Shown: piece after piece, positions 26,144 to 33,756 of the stretch
Numbering within the stretch: the stretch's first letter is position 1
Layout: every line of letters starts with the position of its first letter
Assembly: GCA_022794255.1 (NCBI GenBank)
Contig: JAAWEL010000047.1
Span: forward strand, 51,502 to 115,501
Direction: 5' to 3'
DNA length: 64,000 nucleotides
From: Lachnospiraceae bacterium
GTDB lineage: Bacteria; Bacillota; Clostridia; Lachnospirales; Lachnospiraceae
Notes under the pieces: generated by a model
The model's input: the letters and a program-made list of their open reading frames with translations, nothing else
What the model was told of the DNA's origin: nothing
Databases searched by the model: none
Program-made: the position numbers and the translations under genes

Positions 26144-27541
26144 CTACACGGTGATGTTGGGAATCGGGAAAATCCGTCCGGACAGCAGAAGCCATGCAAC
26201 AACAAAGGTCAGTAACAGGTTGAAGAGCTGTCCCACAATGTAGAGGACAAAAGGCTTGCCGCCCTGGAACTGCTCAGCCATTTCTTTAAAGTTCGTCTCC
26301 AGTCCAATGCAGGTAAAGGCTAAAGCAAAGCACCAGGTCTGAAACTCTTTGATATCGGAAAGAATCTTTGCAGTGGCTTCCACACCAATCGTGTTCTGGA
26401 ACACAAAGGAGAAGAACAGGGAAGCGCCTAAAAAGCCCAGAATAAATTTGGGGAAGCGATGCCAAATCTCGGAAGCTCCCACGGTCTGATTTGCACTTTT
26501 ATCAATTTTGGTTGTGAAGAATACAGCAACGGCAAAAGCTACAAAGCCAATAAGGATATTTTGGATCATCTTTACAAGGGCAGCTACCTGACCGGCAAGC
26601 TCACCCAGGGCGTTTCCTGCAAGAACCACAGCACCAGTAGAGTCAACGGTTCCTCCGATCCATGCGCCGCCTACCATGGGATCTAATGCCACAATTTTAC
26701 AAAACAAAGGCATACCTACCATCATCAGTACAGTGAAGATCAGAGAAATACCTACGGCAAAGGTTAAGTCCGTCTTTTTTGCCTTACAGGCAGCAGCTGT
26801 GGCAATGGCAGCTGAGGTACCACAGACAGAGGTGGCAGCAGCAATAGTCATGACCATTCTCTTATTTTCCATTTTCAGATATTTTGTACCCAGAATCCAC
26901 ATGAAAATAATAACTACAGGAGTTACAGCCCAGGCAATACCCAGCCCATAAAGGCCAAACTTCTGAATGTTGGAAAAGAGCACGGAGGCGCCCATAAGCA
27001 CCAGTCCGGTCTTTATGTAAAACTCGGTCTGGATGGCGGGCTTTAGCCATTCTGGCACCTTTAACAGGTTGGAGATGACCAAACCTAAGATTAATGCCCA
27101 GAATGCATATTCCAGATATTTGCTGAAGGTAACCTGGGAAGAGATTAGGCGGACCAGACAGGTCAGTCCAAACAAAGCCAGGAAGGAAATGGCATATTTA
27201 GTAATGTTTTTTCCCATCAGCTGATTGGATACAGCGAAAATGATGATCAATGCGACTAAAGTTAAAAGGATTCCGCTCCATGTGGAGAGACAGGCATCGC
27301 TGCCGTTAAAGAATTTCAGGATGGAGCCGCTTTCTTCGCTGCCCCATTTGCCGAAGGTGCCGGCCTTAAATGCAAAGGCACCGCTGATCACCCCTAAAGA
27401 TGCTATAGCAATGATGATAAAAGCGCCCCAGATAGACAGCCAATCTTCCTTGTGCAGCATATCTGACAAGTGGAACTTTTCGGCAACCACCACATCATCA
27501 TTGACAGGTGCCGGGGTGACGGTTGTTGATTTCTTGCTCAT
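26144..27541 (-). CDS. YeiH/UPF0324 family putative sulfate exporter
   Basis: 465 residues, about eleven membrane spans. Family blocks include FYIKTGLVLMGASVLFSNI, ATSVCGTSAAIATAAACKAKK and WIGGTVDSTGAVVLAG. UPF0324 members are predicted to export sulfur oxyanions, known mostly by context; the E. coli gene yeiH lies by a LysR gene, which is absent here. The frame extends 42 codons upstream without a ribosome site, while ATG 27541 has ATAGGAGGG seven bases before it, so that start is taken. The promoter and a 14-bp palindrome are just upstream. Confidence 0.88.
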   Translation of the reverse strand: MSKKSTTVTPAPVNDDVVVAEKFHLSDMLHKEDWLSIWGAFIIIAIASLGVISGAFAFKAGTFGKWGSEESGSILKFFNGSDACLSTWSGILLTLVALIIIFAVSNQLMGKNITKYAISFLALFGLTCLVRLISSQVTFSKYLEYAFWALILGLVISNLLKVPEWLKPAIQTEFYIKTGLVLMGASVLFSNIQKFGLYGLGIAWAVTPVVIIFMWILGTKYLKMENKRMVMTIAAATSVCGTSAAIATAAACKAKKTDLTFAVGISLIFTVLMMVGMPLFCKIVALDPMVGGAWIGGTVDSTGAVVLAGNALGELAGQVAALVKMIQNILIGFVAFAVAVFFTTKIDKSANQTVGASEIWHRFPKFILGFLGASLFFSFVFQNTIGVEATAKILSDIKEFQTWCFALAFTCIGLETNFKEMAEQFQGGKPFVLYIVGQLFNLLLTFVVAWLLLSGRIFPIPNITV

Positions 27542-27554
27542 ATTTACCCTCCTA

Positions 27555-27583
27555 TATAAATTAGTGATAGAGATTCTTGTCAA
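27555..27583 (-). promoter_or_regulatory. Promoter of the YeiH-type transporter gene
   Basis: On the minus strand TTGACA (27578-27583), a 17-base spacer and TTTATA (27555-27560) lie directly before the ribosome site. Confidence 0.6.
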
Positions 27584-27588
27584 TAAAA

Positions 27589-27602
27589 TAACATTAATGT
27601 TA
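27589..27602. promoter_or_regulatory. Palindrome upstream of the YeiH promoter
   Basis: TAACATTAATGTTA is a perfect 14-bp palindrome ending six bases from the -35 box, a common position for an activator such as a LysR-type protein. The binding protein is not identified and is not encoded nearby. Confidence 0.4.
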
Positions 27603-27603
27603 A

Positions 27604-27860
27604 AATATTGACGTTCTTGCCTATTATAGGTGGAAACTTTGAAAAAATCTATTGACATTTCATCCAAGGTTTATGGGAAAAATTATATAAACATAACATA
27701 ATTTACAAGATAAGAGCTTCTGTTTTATATAGAGCATATTAAATTTGGAAGAAAGTGATATTGTTAAAACTTTTGCAATATTAGGAGGTAGTTCACAGAA
27801 AATTTGCGGGGAATTTGGGAGGAGCTTTTCGTATATATAATCGTATAAGAAAATGGAAAT
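27604..27860. other. AT-rich spacer between divergent YeiH and feo units
   Basis: About 257 bases with no coding frame that I can support. It contains an AGGAGG at 27783-27788 not followed by a plausible ORF, and AT-rich tracts. The regulatory signals lie at its two ends. Confidence 0.5.
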
Positions 27861-27883
27861 TAATTGAGAATTTTTCTCAATTA
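27861..27883. promoter_or_regulatory. Fur-type box 1 upstream of the feo promoter
   Basis: An inverted repeat with ten-base arms (TAATTGAGAA and its complement) around TTT. The core TGAGAATTTTTCTCA (27865-27879) matches the 7-1-7 Fur model TGATAATNATTATCA at 12 of 14 positions. It ends six bases before the -35 box. Confidence 0.65.
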
Positions 27884-27889
27884 CAAGAC

Positions 27890-27918
27890 TTGACATTTTG
27901 TCTGGCGAAGCGTATGAT
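27890..27918 (+). promoter_or_regulatory. Sigma-A promoter of the feoA-feoA-feoB operon
   Basis: Consensus TTGACA (27890-27895), a 17-base spacer and TATGAT (27913-27918), 82 bases before the feoA start. Fur-type boxes flank it on both sides. Confidence 0.8.
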
Positions 27919-27930
27919 AGTATACGAAAA

Positions 27931-27945
27931 TGATAATCAGTTTCA
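27931..27945. promoter_or_regulatory. Fur-type box 2 downstream of the feo promoter
   Basis: TGATAATCAGTTTCA matches the 7-1-7 Fur model at 12 of 14 positions, with the left half perfect. It lies at about +6 to +20, where a repressor would block transcription. Confidence 0.65.
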
Positions 27946-27999
27946 AATAAAGAAAAGTCATCAGGACATATGTGTTTGTCTGGAAAGGAAAAGTGTGTT

Positions 28000-28233
28000 A
28001 TGCCGTTATCTATGATGGAAAAGGGAGATATAAAGAGAATTACCGAATTTCGGGGAGGAGAAGAGATGAAGCGACACCTTAAAGATCTGGGACTTATCAA
28101 GGGAGAGATGGTACGTGTGGTGGGAGAAAATCCCGGCGGGATGATTTTGGCAGTGAAGGGTGTGAAACTGGCATTAAATCGTGCTCTGGCAAACCGGATC
28201 ATAGTGGCAGATCAGGCAGGAAAGGAGGAATGA
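28000..28233 (+). CDS. feoA: FeoA family protein (first copy)
   Basis: 77 residues, a small SH3-like cytosolic protein that supports FeoB-driven ferrous iron import. The FeoA fold is seen in EKGDIKRITEFRGGEEMKRHLKDLGLIKGEMVRVV and GGMILAVKGVKLALNRALANRIIV. The start at 28000 has AAAGGA ten bases before it; the frame opens ten codons earlier without a ribosome site. Its stop overlaps an upstream in-frame ATG of the second FeoA gene, indicating coupling. First gene behind the Fur-type promoter. Confidence 0.92.
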   Translation: MPLSMMEKGDIKRITEFRGGEEMKRHLKDLGLIKGEMVRVVGENPGGMILAVKGVKLALNRALANRIIVADQAGKEE

Positions 28234-28235
28234 TT

Positions 28236-28454
28236 ATGACACTGAGAGATTTAAAGCCAGGGCAGCAGGGGGTAGTGACATCTATTTCTGCCTTGGGCTT
28301 AGTAAAACGTAGAATCATGGATATGGGCATAACACCGGGAGTGGAGATTAGGGTGATTAAGGTGGCTCCTCTGGGGGATCCGGTTGAGGTAAATGTCAGA
28401 GGTTATGAGCTGAGCCTCCGCAAAGAGGAATTGCAGCAGATTGAGATGGGATAG
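28236..28454 (+). CDS. feoA: FeoA family protein (second copy)
   Basis: 72 residues. The SH3-like FeoA core is present: LRDLKPGQQGVVTSISALGLVKRRIMDMGITPGVEIRVIKVAPLGDPVEVNVRGYELSLRKEE. It is closer to the canonical FeoA than the first copy. AAGGAGG lies eight bases before ATG 28236, better spaced than the ATG at 28230. Tandem FeoA genes before FeoB are common in Clostridia and may form a heteromeric regulatory unit on FeoB. Confidence 0.93.
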   Translation: MTLRDLKPGQQGVVTSISALGLVKRRIMDMGITPGVEIRVIKVAPLGDPVEVNVRGYELSLRKEELQQIEMG

Positions 28455-28493
28455 GAATATTATCTGCTACATTCTTTTATTTTTTGCGGATGG

Positions 28494-28507
28494 TTAGCTA
28501 TAGCTAA
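28494..28507. promoter_or_regulatory. Palindrome in the feoA2-feoB gap
   Basis: TTAGCTATAGCTAA is a perfect 14-bp palindrome in the 103-base gap before feoB. Its TTAG...CTAA ends recall DtxR/IdeR operators (which are longer). The DtxR-family protein encoded at 31112-31477 is a candidate ligand; this is inference. Confidence 0.35.
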
Positions 28508-28557
28508 TTCATAAGCATAAAAAGACAGGAAGATTGAAAGTATAGAGGAGAAAAGCT

Positions 28558-30615
28558 ATGAGTATTACAATTGCACTGGCAGGAAATCCAAACAGTGGCA
28601 AGACCACACTATTTAATGAACTGACTGGTTCCAGGCAGCACGTTGGAAACTGGCCGGGAGTCACGGTAGACAGAAAGGAAGGATTTTTTAAGAGAAACAG
28701 GGAGGTGAAGATTTTGGATCTTCCGGGAACCTATTCTCTGTCGCCTTATTCTGCAGAGGAGATTGTGGCCCGGGATTATATTGTTAAGGACAAACCAGAT
28801 GCAGTGATAGATATTGTAGACGGGACCAGCATTGAGAGAAATTTGTATCTGTCTCTTCAGATTATGGAGACTCGGATTCCCTTAGTCATTGCCATAAATA
28901 TGATGGATGAGGTGGAGGCCCGGGGAGATAAAATTGACTGTGAAAAACTGTCAGAAATTCTTGGTGTGCCGGTGATTCCCATTGTAGCCAGAAGCGGAAG
29001 GGGGTTAAAAGAGCTGATGGATGCAGCCGTTAAGGTGGCAGAGAATCATGAAAAGCCAAAGAGAATCCAGGTGTTTGATCAGGAATTGGAAAATGCTATT
29101 TCCGGGATTGCTGATGTACTAGGAGAAAAAGATCCGGATGAGAGCTGGTGGAAGGCTGTTAAGCTAATGGAAAATGATGAGCTGGTGGAAAAATCGATGG
29201 ATCAGTCCCAGATGGCTTCCATCAAAGCATTGATAGAGGCAGCAGCCAAAAATGCAGGAGGAGACACAGAAGCGAAAGTTGCTGATTGCCGCTATCAGTA
29301 CATAAGCAGTATTGTAAAAAGCTGTGTGAGAAAGGCACGGCAGGGACATGTGGAAACGAAATCCGACAGACTGGATAAGATTTTGACTAACCGGATTCTG
29401 GCATTGCCTATTTTTGCAATTGTGATGTATGCGATGTTTGCCTGCACTTTCAGTGAGAATTTTCTGTTTATTGAAGGGCTGTCTAGTCCGGGCGTATATT
29501 TGGCGGGGATTGTGGAAAATCTTTGGGGATTGATTACAGATGGTGTGATTGGAGCTGTACAGGGGGCTGGTGCATCGGAGTGGGCTGTGGGACTGATGCA
29601 AAGCTGTATGGATGGTATCGGAGCGGTGGCGGGTTTTTTGCCTCTGGTACTGGTTTTGTTTCTTCTTTTATCCTTTTTGGAGGACAGTGGCTATATGGCC
29701 CGGGTGGCTTTTGTCATGGACCGGATTTTTTGTCATTTCGGGCTGAGCGGACGTTCCTTTATTCCCATGCTGATGGGATTTGGATGTTCGGTTCCTGCGC
29801 TGATGGCTTCCCGTACTTTAGAGAGTGACAAGGACAGAAAGATTACCATGATGATTACACCGTTTATGTCTTGCGGAGCGAAGCTTCCTATCTATGCCAT
29901 GTTTGCTTCCACTCTGTTTGCAGACAGCAATCAGACAATGGTTGTGTTTTCTGTGTATATGCTGGGGATTGTGGTTGCCATCGGGGGAGCTTTGATTCTT
30001 AACCGGCTTGCATTTAAATGCGATACCTCCAATTTTATTATGGAGCTGCCGCAGTATCGGGTGCCTACTTTAAAAAGTGTGTTGATTCATGGCTGGGAGA
30101 AGGTGAAGGGCTTTGCTGTTAAGGCAGGAACCGTGATTTTTGCTTCCACAGTACTTATCTGGTTCCTCTCCGGTTTTAATTTGGGAGGAATGTGTGATAT
30201 GGAGGACAGTCTTTTAGCCACTATCGGAAATGCAATCAAATGGATCTTTGCGCCTCTGGGCTGGGCGGACTGGAGAGCTTGTGTGGGGGTCGTGACCGGA
30301 TGGATCGCTAAGGAGAATATTGTGTCCACGTTCGGGCAGCTGTTCGGAGGAGTCAGTGATGAGGCTGTGGAGGCGGTTATGGCAGGGAAAGAGGCTTTGC
30401 CGGCGATTGGGGAGGTGTTTGACAAGGTTTCCGCCTATTCCTATATGGCTTTTAACCTGCTTTGTATGCCGTGTTTTGCCGCTGTGGGAGCTATTCGGCG
30501 GGAGATGGGGTCATGGAAATGGACACTGCGGGCCGTAGGCTTCCAGATGATGACTGCTTATATTGTGGCTTTTCTGATTCATATGGCTGGAAATCTGATT
30601 GCAGCAATTCTGTAA
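28558..30615 (+). CDS. feoB: Ferrous iron transport protein FeoB (first copy)
   Basis: 685 residues. The N-terminal GTPase domain has G1 GNPNSGKT (residues 9-16), the switch segment HVGNWPGVTVDRKEG, G3 DLPG, and G4-like NMMD. The membrane half has the two Gate motifs (LPLVLVLFLLLSFLEDSGYMARVAF, and MITPFMSCGAKLPIYAMF) with the conserved Cys, and the closing AVGAIRREMGSWKW. It imports Fe2+ across the membrane. It belongs to the Fur-boxed operon with two FeoA proteins and a Fur-like protein. Confidence 0.97.
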   Translation: MSITIALAGNPNSGKTTLFNELTGSRQHVGNWPGVTVDRKEGFFKRNREVKILDLPGTYSLSPYSAEEIVARDYIVKDKPDAVIDIVDGTSIERNLYLSLQIMETRIPLVIAINMMDEVEARGDKIDCEKLSEILGVPVIPIVARSGRGLKELMDAAVKVAENHEKPKRIQVFDQELENAISGIADVLGEKDPDESWWKAVKLMENDELVEKSMDQSQMASIKALIEAAAKNAGGDTEAKVADCRYQYISSIVKSCVRKARQGHVETKSDRLDKILTNRILALPIFAIVMYAMFACTFSENFLFIEGLSSPGVYLAGIVENLWGLITDGVIGAVQGAGASEWAVGLMQSCMDGIGAVAGFLPLVLVLFLLLSFLEDSGYMARVAFVMDRIFCHFGLSGRSFIPMLMGFGCSVPALMASRTLESDKDRKITMMITPFMSCGAKLPIYAMFASTLFADSNQTMVVFSVYMLGIVVAIGGALILNRLAFKCDTSNFIMELPQYRVPTLKSVLIHGWEKVKGFAVKAGTVIFASTVLIWFLSGFNLGGMCDMEDSLLATIGNAIKWIFAPLGWADWRACVGVVTGWIAKENIVSTFGQLFGGVSDEAVEAVMAGKEALPAIGEVFDKVSAYSYMAFNLLCMPCFAAVGAIRREMGSWKWTLRAVGFQMMTAYIVAFLIHMAGNLIAAIL

Positions 30616-30674
30616 AGGGCGGATAATTGTTGCAAATTTGGGAAAAAGAATGTTTTGAAGAAGGAGTTTTAGAC

Positions 30675-30944
30675 ATGTCCTTGGAAAGCAAAAAAAGGTA
30701 TATTCTTGAAGAACTTAGAAGAAACGGATGCAGGATTACCAATCAAAGACAAATTTTGATTGATATTATTTTGCAGGATGAGTGTGACAGCTGTAAGGCG
30801 ATCTACTATCAGGCCAATAAGGCAGATCCTTCAATAGGGTTAGCTACCATATATCGCCTGGTAAAGACTTTGGAAGAGACTGGGCTGATTCAGAGGAAAA
30901 ATCTGTATCAGATTGATTGTGGAGCTCTGACTGCCGGCACATAA
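30675..30944 (+). CDS. Fur-family protein lacking the sensory/dimerisation domain
   Basis: 89 residues, against 135-150 for complete Fur. The DNA-binding winged helix is present (RRNGCRITNQRQILIDIIL, CDSCKAIYYQANKADPSIGLATIYRLVKTLEETGLI). The protein ends soon after YQIDCG: the His-rich metal site and the C-terminal CxxC zinc motifs are absent. A good ribosome site (AAGGAG, nine bases) supports ATG 30675, and an intrinsic terminator follows 36 bases after the stop, so it seems a deliberate short gene rather than a fresh truncation. It closes the feo operon. It may compete with full Fur at the same boxes, or be a remnant. Confidence 0.82.
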   Translation: MSLESKKRYILEELRRNGCRITNQRQILIDIILQDECDSCKAIYYQANKADPSIGLATIYRLVKTLEETGLIQRKNLYQIDCGALTAGT

Positions 30945-30979
30945 AGGGATGAAAACATGGATTCAGGGAATGAAAAAGC

Positions 30980-31018
30980 GGGACTTCTGCGGGGGGAAGG
31001 GCAGAAGTCCGTTTTTTT
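30980..31018 (+). terminator. Terminator of the first feo operon
   Basis: GGACTTCTGC (30981-30990) pairs perfectly with GCAGAAGTCC (31001-31010), followed by seven T's. Confidence 0.85.
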
Positions 31019-31111
31019 ATTTTGAGGCCAGGAGAAAAGGCTGGACGGGAAATCAAAATTCATATATGATAGTGGAAAATGGGTGTTGGATGTATTGCCA
31101 GGAGGGGTTAT

Positions 31112-31477
31112 ATGCACGAATCGGGAGAAAATTATCTTGAAACTATATTGATGATAAAGGGGAGAAAAGGAACGGTCCGCTCTATTGATATTGCCAGGGA
31201 ACTGAATTTCAGCAAACCCAGCGTCAGTCGTGCCATGGGGATTCTGCGGGAGAACGGATATATTATTATGGAGCCTTCAGGAGAGATTCACCTGACGGAA
31301 AAAGGCAGGGAACAGGCAGAGAAAATCTATGGGAGGCATCAGCTTTTGACTGCTTTTTTAAAGGAGATAGCAGGGGTGCCAGAGAATATGGCAGAGGAGA
31401 ATGCCTGCCGGATGGAACATATTCTGGATCAGGAAGTCGTGGACGGAATCAGCAGATATATGGAGAGGAAGGGTTAA
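31112..31477 (+). CDS. DtxR/MntR-family metal-dependent regulator
   Basis: 121 residues: winged-helix DNA-binding domain (ENYLETILMIKGRKGTVRSIDIARELNFSKPSVSRAMGILRENGYI) and the helical dimerisation/metal domain (GRHQLLTAFLKEIAGVPENMAEENACRMEHILDQEVVDGI), where His, Glu and Cys side chains would bind Fe2+ or Mn2+. No C-terminal SH3 domain, as in MntR. AGGAGGGG precedes ATG 31112. It lies between two feo loci and beside metal GTPases, so it probably controls iron or manganese genes here. Confidence 0.9.
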   Translation: MHESGENYLETILMIKGRKGTVRSIDIARELNFSKPSVSRAMGILRENGYIIMEPSGEIHLTEKGREQAEKIYGRHQLLTAFLKEIAGVPENMAEENACRMEHILDQEVVDGISRYMERKG

Positions 31478-31492
31478 TGCCCGTGGTTTTCG

Positions 31493-31521
31493 TTGACTTT
31501 CCAGTGGTTTTGTGACACAAT
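31493..31521 (+). promoter_or_regulatory. Possible promoter of the CobW-type GTPase gene
   Basis: TTGACT (31493-31498), a 17-base spacer and CACAAT (31516-31521). The -10 box matches the consensus at four of six positions. Confidence 0.4.
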
Positions 31522-31590
31522 TGTAACTGTTCATACTGTTCGGGAGTGCAGATGGGCATGATATCTTAATGGAAAAGAAGGTAGAGAAAA

Positions 31591-32694
31591 ATGACAAAGA
31601 TTGATATTATTTCCGGATTTTTAGGTGCTGGAAAGACCACATTTATCAAAAAGCTATTGCAGGAGGCTATTGCAGGAGAGCAGGTAGTGTTGATTGAGAA
31701 TGAATTTGGTGAGATTGGCATTGACGGAGGCTTTTTAAAGGATTCCGGAATTGAGATTCGGGAGATGAATTCCGGGTGTATCTGTTGTTCCCTGGTGGGG
31801 GATTTCGGCAAATCATTGGAGGAGGTTCTGGTGAGATATCAGCCGGACCGGGTGATCATTGAGCCTTCTGGCGTGGGAAAGCTGTCGGATGTAATGAATG
31901 CAGTGCGCAATGCTGCCAAAGATTCTGATGTCCGGCTGAACAGCGCAGTGACAGTTGTGGATGCCAATAAATGCCGGATATACATGAAAAATTTCGGAGA
32001 GTTTTTCAATAATCAGGTAGAAAATGCAGGCACAATTGTGTTGAGCCGGACAGATGTGACAGCACCGGGAAAGGTGATAAAGGCGGTGGAGATGTTGCGG
32101 GAGCATAATGCCTCCGCAACGATTGTGACAACCCCTATCGATCAGCTGGGCGGTGAACAGCTTTTGGAGCTGATTGAGAAGCCGGACCGGATGATGGAAG
32201 AGCTGCTGGCCCAGGCTAAGGAAGCATATGAGCGGCATCATCACCATCACCACCATGATGACGGAACATGCGGGTGCGGGGCGCATGACCACAGCCACCA
32301 TCACGATCATGAAGGACATGAGCATCACCACCATCACGATCATGAAGGACATGAGCATGGTGCAGACTGCAGCTGTGGCTGCCATGACCATGATCACGGT
32401 CATCACCATGCAGATGAGGTGTTTGTCAGCTGGGGCATAGAGACAACAGCCCCATGCAGCAGGAAGATGCTAGAGGCGATACTGGAAGAACTGGCATATG
32501 GAAACCGGTATGGGGATGTGCTGCGTGCCAAGGGAATGCTGCCTGGAGAAAATCCAGGAGAATGGTACTATTTTGACTTGGTTCCGGAGGAGTATGAGAT
32601 CCGGACCGGAGCTGCGGATTACACAGGCAGAGTGTGTGTGATTGGCGCCAATATCAATGAGACCGAGTTGAATCAGGCTTTTGGAAATCAATAA
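31591..32694 (+). CDS. His-rich CobW/COG0523 GTPase (metal chaperone-like)
   Basis: 367 residues. G1 is GFLGAGKT (9-16); the COG0523 metal motif CxCC is Cys63-Ile-Cys65-Cys66; other G motifs are EPSGVG and SRTD. Between GTPase and C-terminal domain lies a tract at about 216-274 with roughly 28 His plus CGCG and CSCGC motifs, a large metal-binding loop. The CobW_C domain follows (VFVSWGIET...). Family members move zinc or cobalt into client enzymes; zinc or iron/nickel cannot be told apart here. Two 31-base direct repeats inside the His tract show recent tandem growth. Confidence 0.92.
   Translation: MTKIDIISGFLGAGKTTFIKKLLQEAIAGEQVVLIENEFGEIGIDGGFLKDSGIEIREMNSGCICCSLVGDFGKSLEEVLVRYQPDRVIIEPSGVGKLSDVMNAVRNAAKDSDVRLNSAVTVVDANKCRIYMKNFGEFFNNQVENAGTIVLSRTDVTAPGKVIKAVEMLREHNASATIVTTPIDQLGGEQLLELIEKPDRMMEELLAQAKEAYERHHHHHHHDDGTCGCGAHDHSHHHDHEGHEHHHHHDHEGHEHGADCSCGCHDHDHGHHHADEVFVSWGIETTAPCSRKMLEAILEELAYGNRYGDVLRAKGMLPGENPGEWYYFDLVPEEYEIRTGAADYTGRVCVIGANINETELNQAFGNQ
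32295..32358 (+). repeat. Tandem repeat within the His-rich tract
   Basis: A 31-base identical segment occurs at 32295-32325 and 32328-32358 (period 33 bases, 11 codons), encoding the HHDHEGHEH unit twice. It is coding and in frame. Confidence 0.85.
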
Positions 32695-32715
32695 CAGGAA
32701 AGGTTGTGAAAACCA

Positions 32716-33666
32716 ATGGGACCTATGATTGATGATGATATTATGCCGGTATTTCTGATCAATGGTTTTTTGGAAGCCGGAAAGACAGAGTTTTTGTCCT
32801 TTACCATGGAACAGGAGTATTTTCAAACGGAGGGAAAGACTCTTTTGATCGTCTGTGAGGAGGGGGATACGGAATATGAGGAGGAGCTTTTAAAGGAATC
32901 CCGAACCCTTGTGGTGTATGTGGATGAGATAGGAGAGATTTCCCCGGAAAGGCTCACAGAGCTGGAGCTTTTACACAATCCTGAGAGAGTTCTTATTGAG
33001 TGGAACGGAATGTGGAATCAGGATGATTTAAAGCTTCCGTCAGACTGGATGATTTATCAGCAGATCACCATTGTGGATATGTCTACCTTTGAACTTTATG
33101 TAAAGAATATGAAGCCTTTGCTTGCTGCTATGGTACGAAATTCGGAGCTGATTATCTGCAATCGGTGTGACAAAATCCAGGACTTAGAAAGATATAAACG
33201 GATGTTAAAATCCATGAATACCCGTTGCGACATTGTGTTTGAGGATGAGAATGGGGAGCTTGATGAGCTGTCTGAGGAGGATCTTCCTTATGATTTAAGC
33301 AAGGAGGTGGTGGAGATCAGACCGGAGGCCTATGGGATCTGGTACATTGACTGTATGGATAAGCCGGAGCGTTACAAAGGAAAGCTGGTGGAGTTTACGG
33401 CCATGGTCCTGAAATCGCCGGAATTTCCTAAAAATTACTTTGTTCCGGGGCGGATGGCCATGACTTGTTGTGCAGAGGATATGACATTTCTCGGATATAT
33501 CTGCAAGTCCAAGGAGGCACGCCACCTGGAGACAGGCCAATGGGTGAAGGTGTTTGCCAGGATAGAAGTGGAATACTGGAAGGATTATCAGGGAGAAGGG
33601 CCGGTTCTTTATGCACAAAGCGTGTCTCCTGCTCTGCCTATTGAGGAGGTTGTCCAATTTGGATAA
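32716..33666 (+). CDS. CobW-like GTPase fused to a YcgQ/TIGR03943-like domain
   Basis: 316 residues. The N-terminal half is a CobW/COG0523-type domain: P-loop GFLEAGKT (17-24), LIEWNGMW and NRCDKI as the NKxD-like motif (149-154); the CxCC motif is missing. The C-terminal part, from about residue 198, matches the TIGR03943/YcgQ type: YKGKLVEFTAMVLKSPEFPKNYFVPGRMAMTCCAEDMTFLGY (Cys251-Cys252). In Bacillus, YcgQ is a separate protein encoded by a zinc-controlled locus together with the permease YcgR. It follows the His-rich GTPase by 21 bases, so the two are probably cotranscribed and act in the same metal pathway. The exact role is unknown. Confidence 0.82.
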   Translation: MGPMIDDDIMPVFLINGFLEAGKTEFLSFTMEQEYFQTEGKTLLIVCEEGDTEYEEELLKESRTLVVYVDEIGEISPERLTELELLHNPERVLIEWNGMWNQDDLKLPSDWMIYQQITIVDMSTFELYVKNMKPLLAAMVRNSELIICNRCDKIQDLERYKRMLKSMNTRCDIVFEDENGELDELSEEDLPYDLSKEVVEIRPEAYGIWYIDCMDKPERYKGKLVEFTAMVLKSPEFPKNYFVPGRMAMTCCAEDMTFLGYICKSKEARHLETGQWVKVFARIEVEYWKDYQGEGPVLYAQSVSPALPIEEVVQFG

Positions 33667-33756
33667 CCCTGTCGAAAATAGTACAAATCTGACCACAGCA
33701 CCGGGCAAGCCGCCGATGCATACACTGATAATAAGTAAGCTTTTATTTGGCTTTTT

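Noticed and set aside
32228..32440. Dense short repeats resembling a repeat array
   Set aside because: They are in frame in the CobW-type gene and encode its His-rich loop; there are no unique spacers as in CRISPR.
33719..33726. CATACACT, resembling a sigma-E -10 box before sigK
   Set aside because: No matching -35 (ATATT-like) lies 14-15 bases upstream, and the sequence is inside the candidate pro-sequence frame.
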